From Sarcomyxa edulis (lineage: Eukaryota; Basidiomycota; Agaricomycetes; Agaricales; Mycenaceae): a stretch of 64,000 bases of DNA. Position numbers and translations under genes: made by a program. Location: positions 248,001-312,000 of the forward strand of contig QUOL01000017.1 of assembly GCA_009761415.1 (NCBI GenBank). Reading direction: 5' to 3'. Each line of letters opens with the position of its first letter. Positions within the stretch are counted from its first letter, which is position 1. The notes below the pieces were generated by a model. That model saw nothing but the letters and a program-made list of their open reading frames with translations. It searched no databases and was not told the origin of the DNA. Positions 45,711-58,700 of the stretch are shown piece after piece.

Positions 45711-48180
45711 ATGTCTAATACACCTCCAGATACACCTCCAGAGTGCACCACAGAGCAGGCAGCGACTGCAGAGCAGTCATGCGCTACGCACACAATACCA
45801 CTGGCCAAAAGAATGCAGGGCGGCTCTGCGATTGACAGTATCCACACACGGACCACGCAGTCGCTGGATGAGACTTTGGTGGATTGGGATGGCCCAGATG
45901 ATCCGGAGAATCCACGAAAGTGAGCACACTCTCTTTAGCACAGAAATTGCTCTGTGACCATAAGTACTCTCGTGATAGCTGGCCCAACAAACGCAAGTGG
46001 GGTGCCACTCTCGTAGTATCTGCCTTCGCCTTTATCAGTGCTACGGCTTCGTCGATAATTGCCCCGTCCGGGCTCCTGCTAGCTGAGGAATTCGACATAC
46101 AGAGCACCGTGGTCGTTTCGATGATAACGTCTGTTTTTGTATTGGGTTATGGCAAGTTCGTTGGTTCCGGTCTTCAGTAATGTTTTCTGATGATTGGAAG
46201 TTGCTTTTCAGCTATTGGCCCCCTCTTCCTTGGTCCTTTGAGCGAGATATTTGGTCGAAGACGTGTCCTTCAATCTGCCAACATACTTTTCTTTGGTAGG
46301 TCTTGTTTCCCTATAGCATTGCATACTTTAGTGATTTCGTCAAGTTTGGAATCTGACTTGTGGATTTTCGCAAAATACTGGACAACTGGTTATCTTTCGG
46401 TTTTTATCTGGTGGGCTAATTTATTCATCTATCGGACATGTCCTCAACAATGATCGATAGGACTTTGTGGAAGTGGCCCTCTATCTGTGCGTCTCCATTT
46501 TCCGTTGCGACGTATCTGTTGACTTCGGCGCGTCTAGGTTGGAGGAGCAGTCCTTGGGGATATGTGGTCCGCAGAAGAAAGAGGGAGATCCGTCTCAATA
46601 TATTCGCTGGCCCCATTGATGGGTCCTGTTGTCGGTCCAGTGACGGGTGGATGGTAAATCCTCCCTCGAGTTCGACCTTTCTGGGTCAATATAAAAAATC
46701 TAAATTGTTCCAGGATCGCACAGCGCTCTACCTGGAGATGGGTGGTATGTAGTCTTCTTCATCGCTTTCACACCGGTTTCTTGTTGACATAATTTCTTAT
46801 GACCAGTTTCGTGCCACCAGCATAGCAGATGCCTTCGTTCACGTGGTGAGCCTCTACACTCTTCCAGAAAGTACGCGCAGATCTTTCTCCATCTTCCTCA
46901 GATGACTGATCACCCGTATAAGCATTCGCACCCGTGCTACTTGGCAAGAAGTCCAGACAAATAAGGCAAGAATCGGCTAAAGAGAAAGACGGCTCAACCT
47001 ACATACGCACCAAGTATGACACGGAAGACCGGCAGTGAGTGGAAGTATGTCATTCTCCATCGCATCATTCTAAGAGAGTGGTGAAGTTGGAAACAGATCA
47101 TGACTCGAGCTTTCACACGACCATTTGGCCTTTTTTTCCGTGAACCGATTATAGCTTTACTGGGAATATATTTGGCTCTGGTTTATGGCGAGTGCCTTGC
47201 TTCCAAACATTTTGCTAGACTCAAGGTGCTCCCTTTTAAGGCATCTTTTACTGTGTGTCATTCGTATTTGCACATATGGCAACATCGGTCTGACGCTTTC
47301 CTTCGCAGTGTTCTTAACCAACATGGGCTTGATATTTGTCGGGGTATATAAGGAAAGTGCTGGGATCGCAGGATTGAACTACATAGGCTTCGGTCTTGGA
47401 CTCTCGATCTCTGCTCAACTTAACGCTCGATTCATGGATTCCATCTACAAATACTTCAAGAGAAAAAACGGAGGCGTTGGCCGACCCGAATTTCGATTGC
47501 GTATGCCATTTGTCTGATAATCGCACTTTCCCCTACTGATATATGCACTTTCAACTTTTAGCACCCATGGTGCCGGGAACGATCCTTCTACCCATTGGTT
47601 TGTTGATAACAGGATGGACGGTGGAGAACCACACACACTGGATTGCACCCGATATTGTCAGCACGCTCTATGTCATCTTGCTGCTTACTGACTGCTAAAA
47701 TCATTCACTCTAGTTGGTGCAGGCATTGTCCTGAATTTTCAGTCCGTTCAAATATATGTCGTAGATGCGTTCACTCTGTATGCGGCGTCTGGTGAACTAT
47801 CTCGCGCTCGTCTTTTCGTGCTACTTAACTCATTTCTATTTTATAGCCCTAGCTGCTGTGACTTGTATTCGCTCGCTTTGCGGTATGTTCTCTGCCTCCC
47901 TCATACTCTTTCGACTGAAGAGATATATCCAGGCTTCGGATTTCCTCTATTTGCACCCACAATGTACTCGGCTTTAGGATTCGGGAAGGGAAATACCATC
48001 CTCGCGGTAATTGCGATTGTGTTGGGTTGTCCTGCGTACGCCCCCCCTAGATTTTAAAACTCTCTTACTAATCGATGATTCTCTAGTCCGTGGCTACTCT
48101 GGCGTTATGGAGAGACCATTCGAATGCACAGCCGTTACGCTCTTCCAGGAAGTGATTCGTCTAAGAAGGATTTGTGTTGA
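45711..48180 (+). CDS. MFS transporter, DHA1 drug/polyamine type, with GC-AG introns
   Basis: About 530 residues in roughly fifteen exons. Landmarks: NPRNWPNKRKWGATLVVSAF before TM1; SGLLLAEEFDIQSTVVVSMI; the DHA1 loop signature LGPLSEIFGRRRVLQ; SGLCGSGPLSVGGAVLGDMW; SLAPLMGPVVGPVTGGWIAQ; ETFAPVLLGKKSRQIR; TRAFTRPFGLFFREPIIALL; ESAGIAGLNYIGFGLGLSIS; and GFGFPLFAPTMYSALGFGKG. It would export drugs or polyamines at the plasma membrane by proton antiport. Two introns start with GC after TATG (G|GCAAGT at about 46153 and G|GCGAGT at about 47187). The second leads to a 12-base exon GCATCTTTTACT that restores VYGIFYLFLTNMG. The junction at 47656-47712 (after IAPDI) could not be joined in frame with standard sites, so the copy might be slightly damaged. 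A TATAAAA lies 34 bases before the ATG. Confidence 0.72.
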
Positions 48181-48447
48181 TCTGTCTTTTCCTTGCATAG
48201 TCAATGATCGTCGCGACGGTACGAACTGGAGGTGTACATAGTGGGACACTTGTTCAACATTGAGGATATAGAAGTTCGGAACTAAGTAAGTAAGAAATGC
48301 CCCGGGGGCCGAGGTCGTCACAGACTGGCACGTGAGAAACTCGCGTACTTAGTCACGGTCACGTCGCTCAAGGCTTCACCATTGCCATTGTGCTCGAGAG
48401 TGCCCTCAAGATTGTGCGGGTGCATCCTTACCGGTACAAATTACACT

Positions 48448-49968
48448 ATGGAGGATAGTCCCAAGGTGTCTATCATTGGCTTCTACTCAGAGTCTCCTGG
48501 CGTCTCGACGCCTCGCTCCATCAAAAATTGCCCGAAGCTAGACTGCGTCGAAGAAGTGTTCTCACCGTCGTTCAAGCCAGGTGTGACCGGACGCAATGTA
48601 GTGGTCAGAGATAGCCAGTGTAGAGTTGTTGCAGGATTTATGCAGGTGAGTATACCTAAATCCTCCAACACTTCTCATTCGATTTCAAGTCAAGCACCAT
48701 AGAGTGACTGTCGCGAAGTTTTTCTCGTGGCTGGATTTAGTCCTCGATGAAGGCTCCAATGGCATTCTATTTTTCTCAACGCTCTCGGGATCGCTTTATG
48801 TTCCGTGTGACTATAGAGATCCATTGAACAGGTCATCTCAATGCGTGTTGCCCACAGGAGATTATCTTCTTCTGAACCCAGGTGTGCATATCTATTATTG
48901 AGCTCATTCTACAGTAGATCACTCCTGATATATATCAGACGAAAGTCCTTGCAAAGTTGTACTAAGCTCGAGAACCTACCTACCTCGGCTCAGGACTCAG
49001 AATACTACTCCGAATACTGAGGTACGTTTTCTGGATTTATGTCTCGTTTCAATTCACTATTGAGCTATGGCATACAAAGTCTCGTTATTTTACCAGCCGT
49101 GTTGTAGGTCGAGACCGGCAATGTTGTTTGTCCGGAAAACCAGTATATCCTGGACACGAACCGGGTTCGCTATTTCAAGCCGCACATGTCTATCCTCAAG
49201 CCTGGCGCGAATCCGTACGCTCGAGTTTGATATCGAACTTCCCTAACAGTGTACTCAACTTTCTTTCAGTGGCTGGACAAAGGGTATGCCAATCTGGTAG
49301 GCAACGATATCGCGTTCGGCCCTATGAACTCGGGCTCCAACGGCCTCACGATGACCGCCGAATTTCATTTGCTTTTTTGTTACTATAATGTGACCATAGA
49401 TCCTGAGGTACGGCTCACTACTGACAACTCATAGAACACAGTGCACTGACATAACTATCCCTAGAACTTCCTATTGATCGACTTCACCCAGCCCGGGACC
49501 CTTTATCGCCCAATGCTTGGCCATCTCGTCCTCGACACCTATGACGGAGACATCTCACTTCTCCGGGCACTTCTACAGGACCACTATGAAAACTCTTTTC
49601 TACTGAATGTGCGAGGGAACGGTATATATGGCGACCCACAGTCGGCTAAAGCCCAAGACATGGCCATGTTGGAACCATATAATATTCATCTCGATGACCC
49701 AGTCTTCCAGTCCGGTCCTGGAAAACAGTTCCTCGAGGCGACACTAGCCACTAGATTGTATTCTAGGTTGGAGGGTGTCATGCCTTGGCCGCGGTCTGAC
49801 AACCAAGGAAAGTATGACACGAGGTCGCAGTGCCTTAGTCGCACTCCTTCGCCATTTGATTCCCCCGACTGGATGGATCATGTTCACAAAAGTTTGGCTA
49901 GACTCGATAGACAGCTGTTGATACAACAGCACTACGATACTCGTCCTTTCCGACCACTGTGGGAATGA
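48448..49968 (+). CDS. HNH-nuclease-domain protein, paralog A
   Basis: 414 residues from six exons (48448-48645, 48695-48881, 48939-49021, 49080-49214, 49270-49407, 49465-49968). The N-terminal module reads KPGVTGRNVVVRDSQCRVVA. The HNH_2-type core follows: GRDRQCCLSGKPV, then FQAAHVYPQAWRES (first His), then MNSGSNGLTMTAEFHLLFCY (Asn and last His). The spacing fits fungal HNH endonuclease-domain proteins, a group of unknown biological role that is expanded in some mushrooms. The C-terminal 170 residues (FTQPGTLYRPMLGHLVLD, HYENSFLLNVRGNGI, SRLEGVMPWPR) are conserved with paralog B. No signal peptide or membrane segment. The core is intact, so nuclease activity is possible but not shown. Confidence 0.75.
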
Positions 49969-50501
49969 ATACTTTAAATACTTTATTAGTATGTCGCTCC
50001 TTTGAAATACCCTGCTACGATTGGCAACGGCACATATACCTCTGTTCTTTTATCGAAGGCATGTGACTGCACCTACAATAACAGACCGCAGAGCCCACAA
50101 ACGATTTGTGCTCCAAATTTGGAAGTATTGTTCAGTAGTATGCGAGATGCCCGGTCCAATCGCGCGTCGACAGTAAACGATATCGATGGGGAGATAACGC
50201 CAAGGCACACACTATGCATGAACAGGGTATCAGAGAAGTGATCGTTAACTGGGTCACGCGTAAGTACTCGAGCTAGCAAGTCAAAGCCTCAGTAAGACAG
50301 GAGGCGAAAGCGTCAATGTCTGGAAAATCCAACATCAGTTGCAAGTACATTCGGGAAATAATTGATGGATTGAACACGACTCACCGGTCGGACCCGAATT
50401 CATCGTCGTGTTGATTAACAACACAAAAGAATCCATTTTTGATTCCAACTACTCCCTTTTTGTGGTCCTATACGTGTCCTCTAGTCGAAAGCTGAAAAAG
50501 T
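49969..50501. other. Short intergenic region
   Basis: 3' flank of HNH paralog A and upstream region of the next gene. An 80-codon plus-strand frame at 50002-50241 has no support. Confidence 0.4.
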
Positions 50502-51788
50502 ATGCGTTCCAAACATACTCGAACATCCAAGACTATACAGACCAGAGCGCTGGAGAAGGCGACGAGAGCGCAGACCACGTCAAAGGAGAAGACGAAGAAA
50601 ACAAGAGCTGCCTCGTTGAAGTCCAAGAAGCGAAAGGAGGGCACTGCGGCAATGTGGGCGGCGCTAGATACATTGCCAGACGATCTCCAGGTAGAAGAAG
50701 ACGAGAGGGGGATAGTCGGGGGTATGACAGCAGCCTGGGCCCAAAGTGAGCCATGCTAGTATTTTAACGATCATCGGATGTTGCTCATGATGACTTATCA
50801 CAGTACGGAAGGGACTGTTACGCGTACGCGGCAGACAGTCGCATTACCCATACCAAGTTCGGATCAAGCAGTTGGAGCTCGAGATAGAGAGCCTGAAGAG
50901 GCGTGTGGCGGGCTCGACGCCCACTTCGCTTCCGGCATATGGGGGAGATTATCATTCGAGTATGTGATCTTGATCTGCATGGAAAATGTTCATGAGTACT
51001 TATGCAACGTTATAGACAGTGCAAATCTTGCTCAACCACTGGCAATGGACTTCCAGTCAGGTCCTCGACCCGACTACAACACCTTCTCCTCCGGCAACAC
51101 CTCACCTCACCAATACGACACTCCATTCGGACCTCCTACATCATGGCCAGCTTCGCAAGCTCAGGACGTGAGCCATCCTACGAGGGCCACGTTGGCCCCA
51201 TCTGTCTCCGGGTCATCTCCCCCCCAGCCTGGAACCCGCCTCTTCTACCGCGACTGCTCCTATGTCAACTCCGCCGGCCTGTACACTCCCCCACTCAATC
51301 TAGCCTCCCTCTCCCCTCACCCTCTATCTTCATTAGCTCGGGACGGCAATCAATTCATGCCAAGCACAACGATGTCTGCACCTCATCCTACTCAGGTCCT
51401 TTCATCCGACTTCAGCACGGAGTCTATCGTACCCGGCCACCAGGATGAAGATCGATTCTCAACCACCCTCGTTACCCCGCCGGTCTCATGGAAAGCCGTT
51501 TTAGACCAAGACTTCGAGCATGTGATGGCAGCAATGGCTGATCCATCACATCCCATAGCGAGGGCGGTATCTCATGGCCCATATTACGAGGCGGGCGAGA
51601 CCAATATACTGGACAACACAACTTGGAACCATCCGACCACCCTCCCTCCTGGAGGGGTTTCTAATCAGAGAGAGGCCCAGCCTCGACATCCAACATCGTG
51701 GGCACCGCCCACGAAACAATGCAACAGGGACTACTGGAGCTCTCCTGGCTCGTCATATAGACAAACATGGAATTCCCCGAGGAGATAG
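50502..51788 (+). CDS. Hypothetical Ser/Pro-rich protein with basic and coiled-coil segments
   Basis: 390 residues from three exons (50502-50745, 50804-50959, 51016-51788) with agreeing phases. The first 60 residues are strongly basic (KEKTKKTRAASLKSKKRKEG), suggesting a nuclear localisation signal. A short heptad-like stretch follows (QVRIKQLELEIESLKRRV). The rest is a disordered Ser/Pro/Thr-rich region. The order basic region - short zipper - Ser/Pro-rich tail recalls a transcription regulator, but no DNA-binding domain can be named. It lies between the two HNH paralogs on the same strand. Confidence 0.55.
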
Positions 51789-53729
51789 TGAAATGTCTCG
51801 CGGGCGCTGATTTACGGGCAGATAGAGGGAGAGATGAAGTGGAAACGAGTGTGGACGTACGAGTTGTATTTATTCTGTATTTTTCAGTCTGTGCAATTCT
51901 GTCTGGTTTGTTGAAAGTCGAGAACTTTGACGAACCTGCCTGCGAAAGTCAGATAGAGAAACGTCACCTCGAAGGAAGCTTCACACGACTTACTATGACT
52001 TGAACAACAATCTCGATAATCCACGATGATGACCTAGCAGTATAGTATTCTAGATAGATTCAAAAAGGAGTTTGCAAATTACGATGAGTGAATAGGCTCG
52101 TCTTGTGACGCGACATAATTTTGGTCTCCCGCGACGACTTAGCAGATCACTGGGAGCACGACAGAACATCGAAGAGAAGGGTCTAACCAGGCACCCGTTT
52201 GTGACCTAAAGAGCCGTCAAGGTCAACTCAACATAACGGAGTCTCGGACTCACAAAGGATGTCGCATGGCCAGAATACCAGCGCGTGGGGTGGTATCATC
52301 GTATATCTAGATGAATATTTGGGTTCGCGTATTACGAGGATGATTCTTGCATAAGGAAACCGTAAGTTCGTCGCGGGAATAGGTAGATAAGCATTTAGCT
52401 CGTACCACAATCTATAACGGAGTATCGGCCAATGTATTGACCAGTTCCCAGACGGAGGGCAAACTTTCAAAATTGTCTGCTCGTAGCGTGTATTGGAGGA
52501 GTGTTCAGAAGAATTGAAAAAGCATTCGACGCGTCCTTCCAGAAGTCAAGGTTCTGCGACATTCTAAGGAGAAGGAAAATACTCAAGCTCGCGGCGACTT
52601 GTGATATCATGGACGTGCGGCATCGATCCAGGCTAGGGAGCATAAACACTCCTTTCTAAAGCCATAGTTTGCTGAGATGGATCCACCGAAGAAGGGAATA
52701 TTTCAAGACTTACCCACTACAGAGTGCCGACGTGTAGAATGAGTGCTCTGTCGCACACCTGGAATGCACATGACAGTCATGATGTAGGACTGGAAAATAA
52801 ATCACAATACATACGTGCAGATCTCTCGTTGCTCGATTTGCTAGTTCGGTCTGAAGCTTCAATGTCGAGTCGAAAGTCGTTAAACATACTCTATCCGAAG
52901 AAATCATCAGCAGTACACGACAGATAGTCAATAGTTTGCGAACAAGGTCAGGTTTTCGAGCCTTTCCGAGTAACCGCGTCAGGGTATGGAACTAATTCCG
53001 AAAGCTGAAACTCGAAGGAGATCGTATCTCCGTCAACGAATGCTACCAAACGCGAGATAAGAGCGGCCTGATGCTTGTCAACTGGAACTTATCGGTTAAC
53101 GATCTACTACAGCAAACCGAGGTCGAGGTTGCATCGCTGGAAAAAGAAACAAAGTTTGCTGTCTAAATTTAGATGACGTCGTCGCGTCGGACTTTGTTCA
53201 GTGTCCGACGCAGCTCCGACACTTTGCCGCAATTGCCGCGACCTCTTCACTCTCGGAGTGCCTTCCCTTCTTCTCCCAGCTCACCGACTGAATATGAATC
53301 TTAAACTCCTCTCGATAGAAGACACAAGATCTAATTCCTTTTATATACGACCAGTGCAGAGAGGTCTTTAAGGCGAAGTGATCCGACCAGGACAGACGAC
53401 CGTCGTACGGATACATCGCTCTGACTTCGTATTTGATGCACCGTCTGGACACCGACGGACTATTCCGTGTCCTTGTCGACTTTCTTTGATAAAATCTCGA
53501 CGTTGCACGTCAGACTTTGAACGTCAAACACGTACGGACGCGTCGACGCGTCGGGTTACGTTGTTTGTTCAATTGCCTTGAGATCAAATAACAGCGGGCC
53601 TCAAACAACTGGTACGTGATCTATCTACAAGTTCACCGTTTGGATTGGAAGAGGAAGAGTAGCCTTCCCTTATTCCTCAATATCGGATTCACTTCACAGT
53701 CCAAGACGTACATCTCAGGAGTTAAAAAA
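51789..53729. other. Gene-poor stretch between hypothetical gene and HNH paralog B
   Basis: No supported gene; frames stay below 90 codons. A perfect 9-base inverted repeat with a 10-base loop lies at 53184-53211 (GCGTCGGAC / GTCCGACGC). A self-complementary ACGCGTCGACGCGT lies near 53538-53551. Confidence 0.45.
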
Positions 53730-55294
53730 ATGTTCATTCATTGCAGTCCCAAAGCATCTGGTATCGTCGGATCTTACGATTGCTCAGAGTCCCCTCAGGG
53801 GACTGACATCGAGTCACCGCGCTCCGTCAAAGAGAGCGGCGATCAGCGCGATTATTTTGATGAAGATCCCATGTTATTCTCACCTGCGCTCACACCAGGA
53901 GTAACCGGACGTAACGTGGTGGTCAGGGATGGTGATTTCCGGGTTGTAGCTGGTTTCATGCAGGTGAGCAGAATTTGAACCACTCACAAACTTGTTCTTG
54001 ATATGATGTCGACTGTAGCGCCGTAATGTCTCTATCGCGAAATTCTATTCCTGGCTAGATATAATCCTCGACGAAGGCTCTGATGGATTCCTCTTTTTCT
54101 CCAGAGGTTCGGGATCAGGTTATGTTCCCGAGTACAAGGATCCGCTGGACAGATCATCTCCGTGCGTATTACGAACTGGGGATTACCTTCTTCTCAATGC
54201 AGGTGCGCAATCATATCTAACTAGTTCTACATGTAACCCATAATATTGAGCAGATGGGAGCCCATGCACAGTGACTTTGAGCGCAAGAACCTACTTACCA
54301 CGGCTAAGGACCCAGAATGCCACTCCGAATCTCGAGGTATGTCCACCAGGTACATCACTCATCTCAATCAAGTCTTGACCATAATATACGGAAGTCTCGC
54401 GATTTTACCAGCCGAATTGTAGGGCGAGATATGCAATGTTGCATGTCCGGAACACGGATTCTCCTCGTAGACAAACCAAACCCGCTGTTTCAAGCCGCAC
54501 ATCTGTATCCTACTGCTTGGCGCGAATCGGTACGATTGTCGTTATGTCTTATCTTCGGCATCGTATTGACTTGTTGACTTCATGTCTATAGTGGCTGAAC
54601 AATGGGTACGACACCTTGGCCGGCGACGATTCCACTTTTGGCACCATGAACTCATCGTCGAATGGGCTAACAATGACCGCCGAATTCCATTTACTCTTTT
54701 GTTACTACAACATAACGGTAGATCCCGAGGTGCGCCTCCTGCTCATTAGCTCGTACATCACTTTTCATCGCGTCTATCCCTTAGAATTTTCTACTGATGG
54801 ATTTTACCCAACCTGGGACCCTCTATCGTCCGATGCTTGGCCGCCTCATACTCGATAACTATAATGGAGATGTCTCGCTTCTCAAATCTCTTCTTCGGGA
54901 GCACTATGAAAACTCTATCCTGCTGAACGTGCGAGGCTATGGTATATTTGGTGACCCACATTCGGCTAAAGTCCAAGACATGATTATGTCGGGACGGGGA
55001 AATATTCGTCTTGATAGTCCGGTTTTCCTGAATGGCACCGGGAAACAATTCCTCGAGACTACACTGGCGACCAGATTATATTCTAGATTGGAGGGTGTAG
55101 AGCCTTGGCCTCGGACTGACGACAAGGGAAAATATGATACGAACTCGCAGTGCTTCACGCATACTCCAACACCTATCGATTCCCCGCCTCTACACAGGAA
55201 GCATGAGACCCTGCTGATCCTGCGCCAAGTCTACAGAGAAGTATCGATCCAGGATCACTACGACCGTCGTCCTTTCGAACCACTATGGCAATGA
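53730..55294 (+). CDS. HNH-nuclease-domain protein, paralog B
   Basis: 427 residues from six exons (53730-53963, 54019-54202, 54254-54336, 54395-54529, 54592-54729, 54785-55294). Exons 3, 4 and 5 have exactly the same lengths (83, 135, 138) as in paralog A. The HNH core is GRDMQCCMSGTRI, FQAAHLYPTAWRES and MNSSSNGLTMTAEFHLLFCY. The N-terminal module is GVTGRNVVVRDGDFRVVAGF; the C-terminal part is FTQPGTLYRPMLGRLILD and SRLEGVEPWPR. The N terminus is longer and more acidic than in A. The linker between first Cys pair and first His differs most. Both copies are open, which points to recent duplication with selection to keep the frame. Confidence 0.75.
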
Positions 55295-55751
55295 ACCTTC
55301 ACTTTATTACTCACTCATTTACTGCGTATACCCCATAGCCTAAACTAGTATAACGGACGTATCTGATGTACCCTACCGTCTGTCGGTCCAAGTCTGATCA
55401 ACATCCTGAACGAAGCATATATAGCGACTTGAATTTCGTCGTCATTTGCACTATAAGAGTATATAAGCGACAGTTGCAGCTGTATGCTAGCATTTATTGA
55501 AAAATAATATACACAAGTAGCATAGCTGAAGGAGATGGTTGAAACTACGTAGATAAAAAAGAATGCAATGCGGTGAGTAGGCTAGAGATGCGAGGAAATT
55601 GCAAAGGTTTTGTGCGTAATGCTAAATGCCAAGATATAAAATATGAGTGGCGACGAAGGGAATGACGGAGACGAATTCCAATGAATGTTATGGTCGAATA
55701 TATAAGAGATATACATACAAGAAACTGACGGAGGATTGCGTAGATACCCGT
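55295..55751. other. Convergent 3' flanks
   Basis: AT-rich stretch between the stops of HNH paralog B (plus) and the WDDDF protein (minus). No gene seen. Confidence 0.45.
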
Positions 55752-58700
55752 TCATATTCTCATAGTGAGCAATATCCGAATCTCCCCAATACACTCGCTC
55801 AACCGTGCGTGGACTTCCCTCGCATTCTCAAGCAATGGTTTAATGTTCTCTGGCGTCATTGCAAGTTGTTTTGCATCTGGGAGCATCGAACCTATGGGTC
55901 GTGGAGGCATCGACCGCACTGAACCACTCTTCACCGTCTCTCTCCTACTTGGGCTACTTGTGGCTTTCTTGGTGCGTGCTCTTGAGGCACGGTGATCATC
56001 CGAAAGTTCCTCCACGTTTGACAGACGCGTAGACCGGCTAGGACCCGACGCTGTAGGTGATTCACCGAATATCGAAGACCGTGAAGCGTTCGCAAAAGCT
56101 GTCTGTTTCGGAGTAGCCGGAAGACGCTTCGAATTTGACGTAGCGGAGCCGTATGACTCTTGTAAATATGGAGAGAGAGTCCGGCCACGACTCGACCCAC
56201 GAACGGTAGCAAAGCCGTCACCCATGCTTGTACCCAAAGCTCTGGCAGCAGCAGCAGCATCGGCAGCGTCCATATCAGACGCAGAGTCCATTCGATCCCA
56301 GCCCTCTTCGTCCGCAGGGCTGTTACTGTTGCTACGCGAGGTTCCAATTCTAAGTTTAAGCACGTCATTGACATCGACATTGTCTAAAGAGGAGTCTCCC
56401 CCTGGAGCTGACGGGATGCCTTTGCTCTTCTGTCCAAGACGAAAAATAGATGCAAGTGAGGGTCGTCTGGGTGATGCGCGGTGTGATAAGGATGGAGGAC
56501 TGTATGGGGAACTCGGCCTAGCGTCGCGTTCGCGGTCTCGGTCTCTCATGGACTCGGGTCCTATGCTAGTCTTTGCACGTCTACGACCTTGAGTGGGTAA
56601 AGGAGGTAGTTCTTCATTTAGATGCTGATGGTGCTGGTGGCTCTCGAGTGAAGACTCTGTGCTCAACGAAGTTGATGAAACAGGAATAACTGGTAACGGC
56701 AGAGGAGGATTCTCTGAATTTGCTCTCTTCAAAGATCGAAGCATGTCTCTCAGGCCAGTCATGCCCATCCCTAATCGACTCGCTCTCCTCCTCTTCTTCT
56801 TTTCCTTCTCTCTCGACGAACCAGCACCGGACCCAGACCCAGCCTGCGTGGATCCACTCTCCTCCTCTTCCCCTGAGGGAAGCGTGATAGTACTACCCAT
56901 TGCATCTCCCCAACGCCACGCTCGGTTGACAGGAGACCCCGATGCTTCCTCAGCAATTGTCATGTTGATATCCTCGGCTCCAAAAGACAATTCCGGATTG
57001 TTCAAGATCTCCTTCAGCAGAACCAACTGTCTCTGACTAAGGTCATGTCGTCCAGTCGATGCGCGCCAAGCCAAACTAGGAGGACTTGCCATGGGAGGAC
57101 TATGCCCAATCGCTGTGCTAGACTCTGACGAGGACACGATGGGAGTCGATGGAGGTTTGGACTCATCCCCAGCAAGTGTGACAGCTCTCTCCCTACCTCC
57201 AGTAGGCATCACAGGAGCCGATATGCTTGTACTCGGTGCACTTGAAGGTGGCGGGGTGCTCGAAGACGTCCCACCTCCCAGCTCGATCAACAATTCGGCA
57301 CATTCCCATGAGATGCGGTACTTGGAGTTGATGGTATAGAAAGTAGCGGCGAATTGTTTGTACGCTTGTTGGTGATGTGGCGGCGGTGGAGGCTGGGGTG
57401 GGGGATTCGTGTTTGAACGATTACGTGCTGGACGATGTATACCGAAGAAGTTGGGTGAGACGGTCCGCGATGCTGACGATGGCTCGTCCTGTGCAATGTT
57501 GACAGGGTGAGCATGCGCATGCGCGTGCGCGTCTAAGATAGCTTGGACTTCTGCGACCAGAGAATGATAAGTAGATTGGAGACCCTTGAGCTCTGCGACG
57601 ATGTCAGTCGTCAGAAACGGATACAACAGAGAAGAAAAAGAGCAACACTCACGTTCTACGTTCGCTGCGAATTCTCGGACCATGCCTAGATCTCTCCTCA
57701 GCCCAACCTGCGCTTGACTAATCCTTGCAGGAATTTTCAGATCGCCCAGCGAATTTCGTCTTGGAACAATGGTGCCTGTACTACTAGTAGAACTTCCCAG
57801 TCCGTTGGAGATGGTGACTGAACTAGCCACGGTGGATCGTCCCAGGGAGGCGGACTGTGGTGATGCGGGCTTGTTTGGTGGAGGTGATCTTCGAGCAGGA
57901 GGAGTAGTGACAGGATGGAGAAGGGATTCGATGCTCAGGCCCATCGGAGCAGACTGTGAGAGTTGGTCGGTCGTAGATACGCGCGGAGGTGATGGAGGTT
58001 GTAATTCAATGGGTGGGAGGAGAGTATAGGGATGCGAGTCCGAATGTGGCCCTTCGTCGCTGTAGGTCTCAATATCCGTTGGAACGTCTCCGTGTGCAAC
58101 TGACGGAGTTGGACGAGGGTAGACAGGTGAAGGTGTCGGTGGAATGGCAGGAATTGGACCTTCTCCGACATCATCTAGCGACAGTGACACCGCGCTTTTC
58201 GTCCGTTTATGTCGACCAACCAGACTTATTTTCCGCACGCTCCCCATGAAACTCCTGCTACCTTCTGGGTGCTTTTCTTTGTCCTTCCCTTTACCTGGAG
58301 AATCTCCATCACCATCGCCTTCTCGACTCGCTCTTGACCTTGATCGACTTGCCCTCCACTTCCTTGTTTTCTCTTTCTCTCCACCGAGACTCTCTACACT
58401 GGCTGCTGGACCCCTCCCTAATCCGACCCCACCATACGACGCGTGTCTTCCTGCAACCGGGACCTGCATCGATACAACCCTTCGTCCACCTCGGCTCCCT
58501 CCTTCACCACGATCATCCTCTCCATGACCTCCCTCTTCGAAATCACGTTCTCCACTTCCACTATGCAGATCCTCACTCTCCACTTGATCAGAAGAATCCC
58601 CGCCCCCGCCTCCACTCCCGCCAGGCCTCACTCCTTTACGGATTTGCACAAAGCCTAACGACTTCCGCTTGATTAATTTGGAGGATGGGGTACCACCATC

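Noticed and set aside
58144..58672. Plus-strand frames of 110-130 codons
   Set aside because: They are shadows of the low-complexity Ser/Pro/Arg-rich minus-strand coding sequence.
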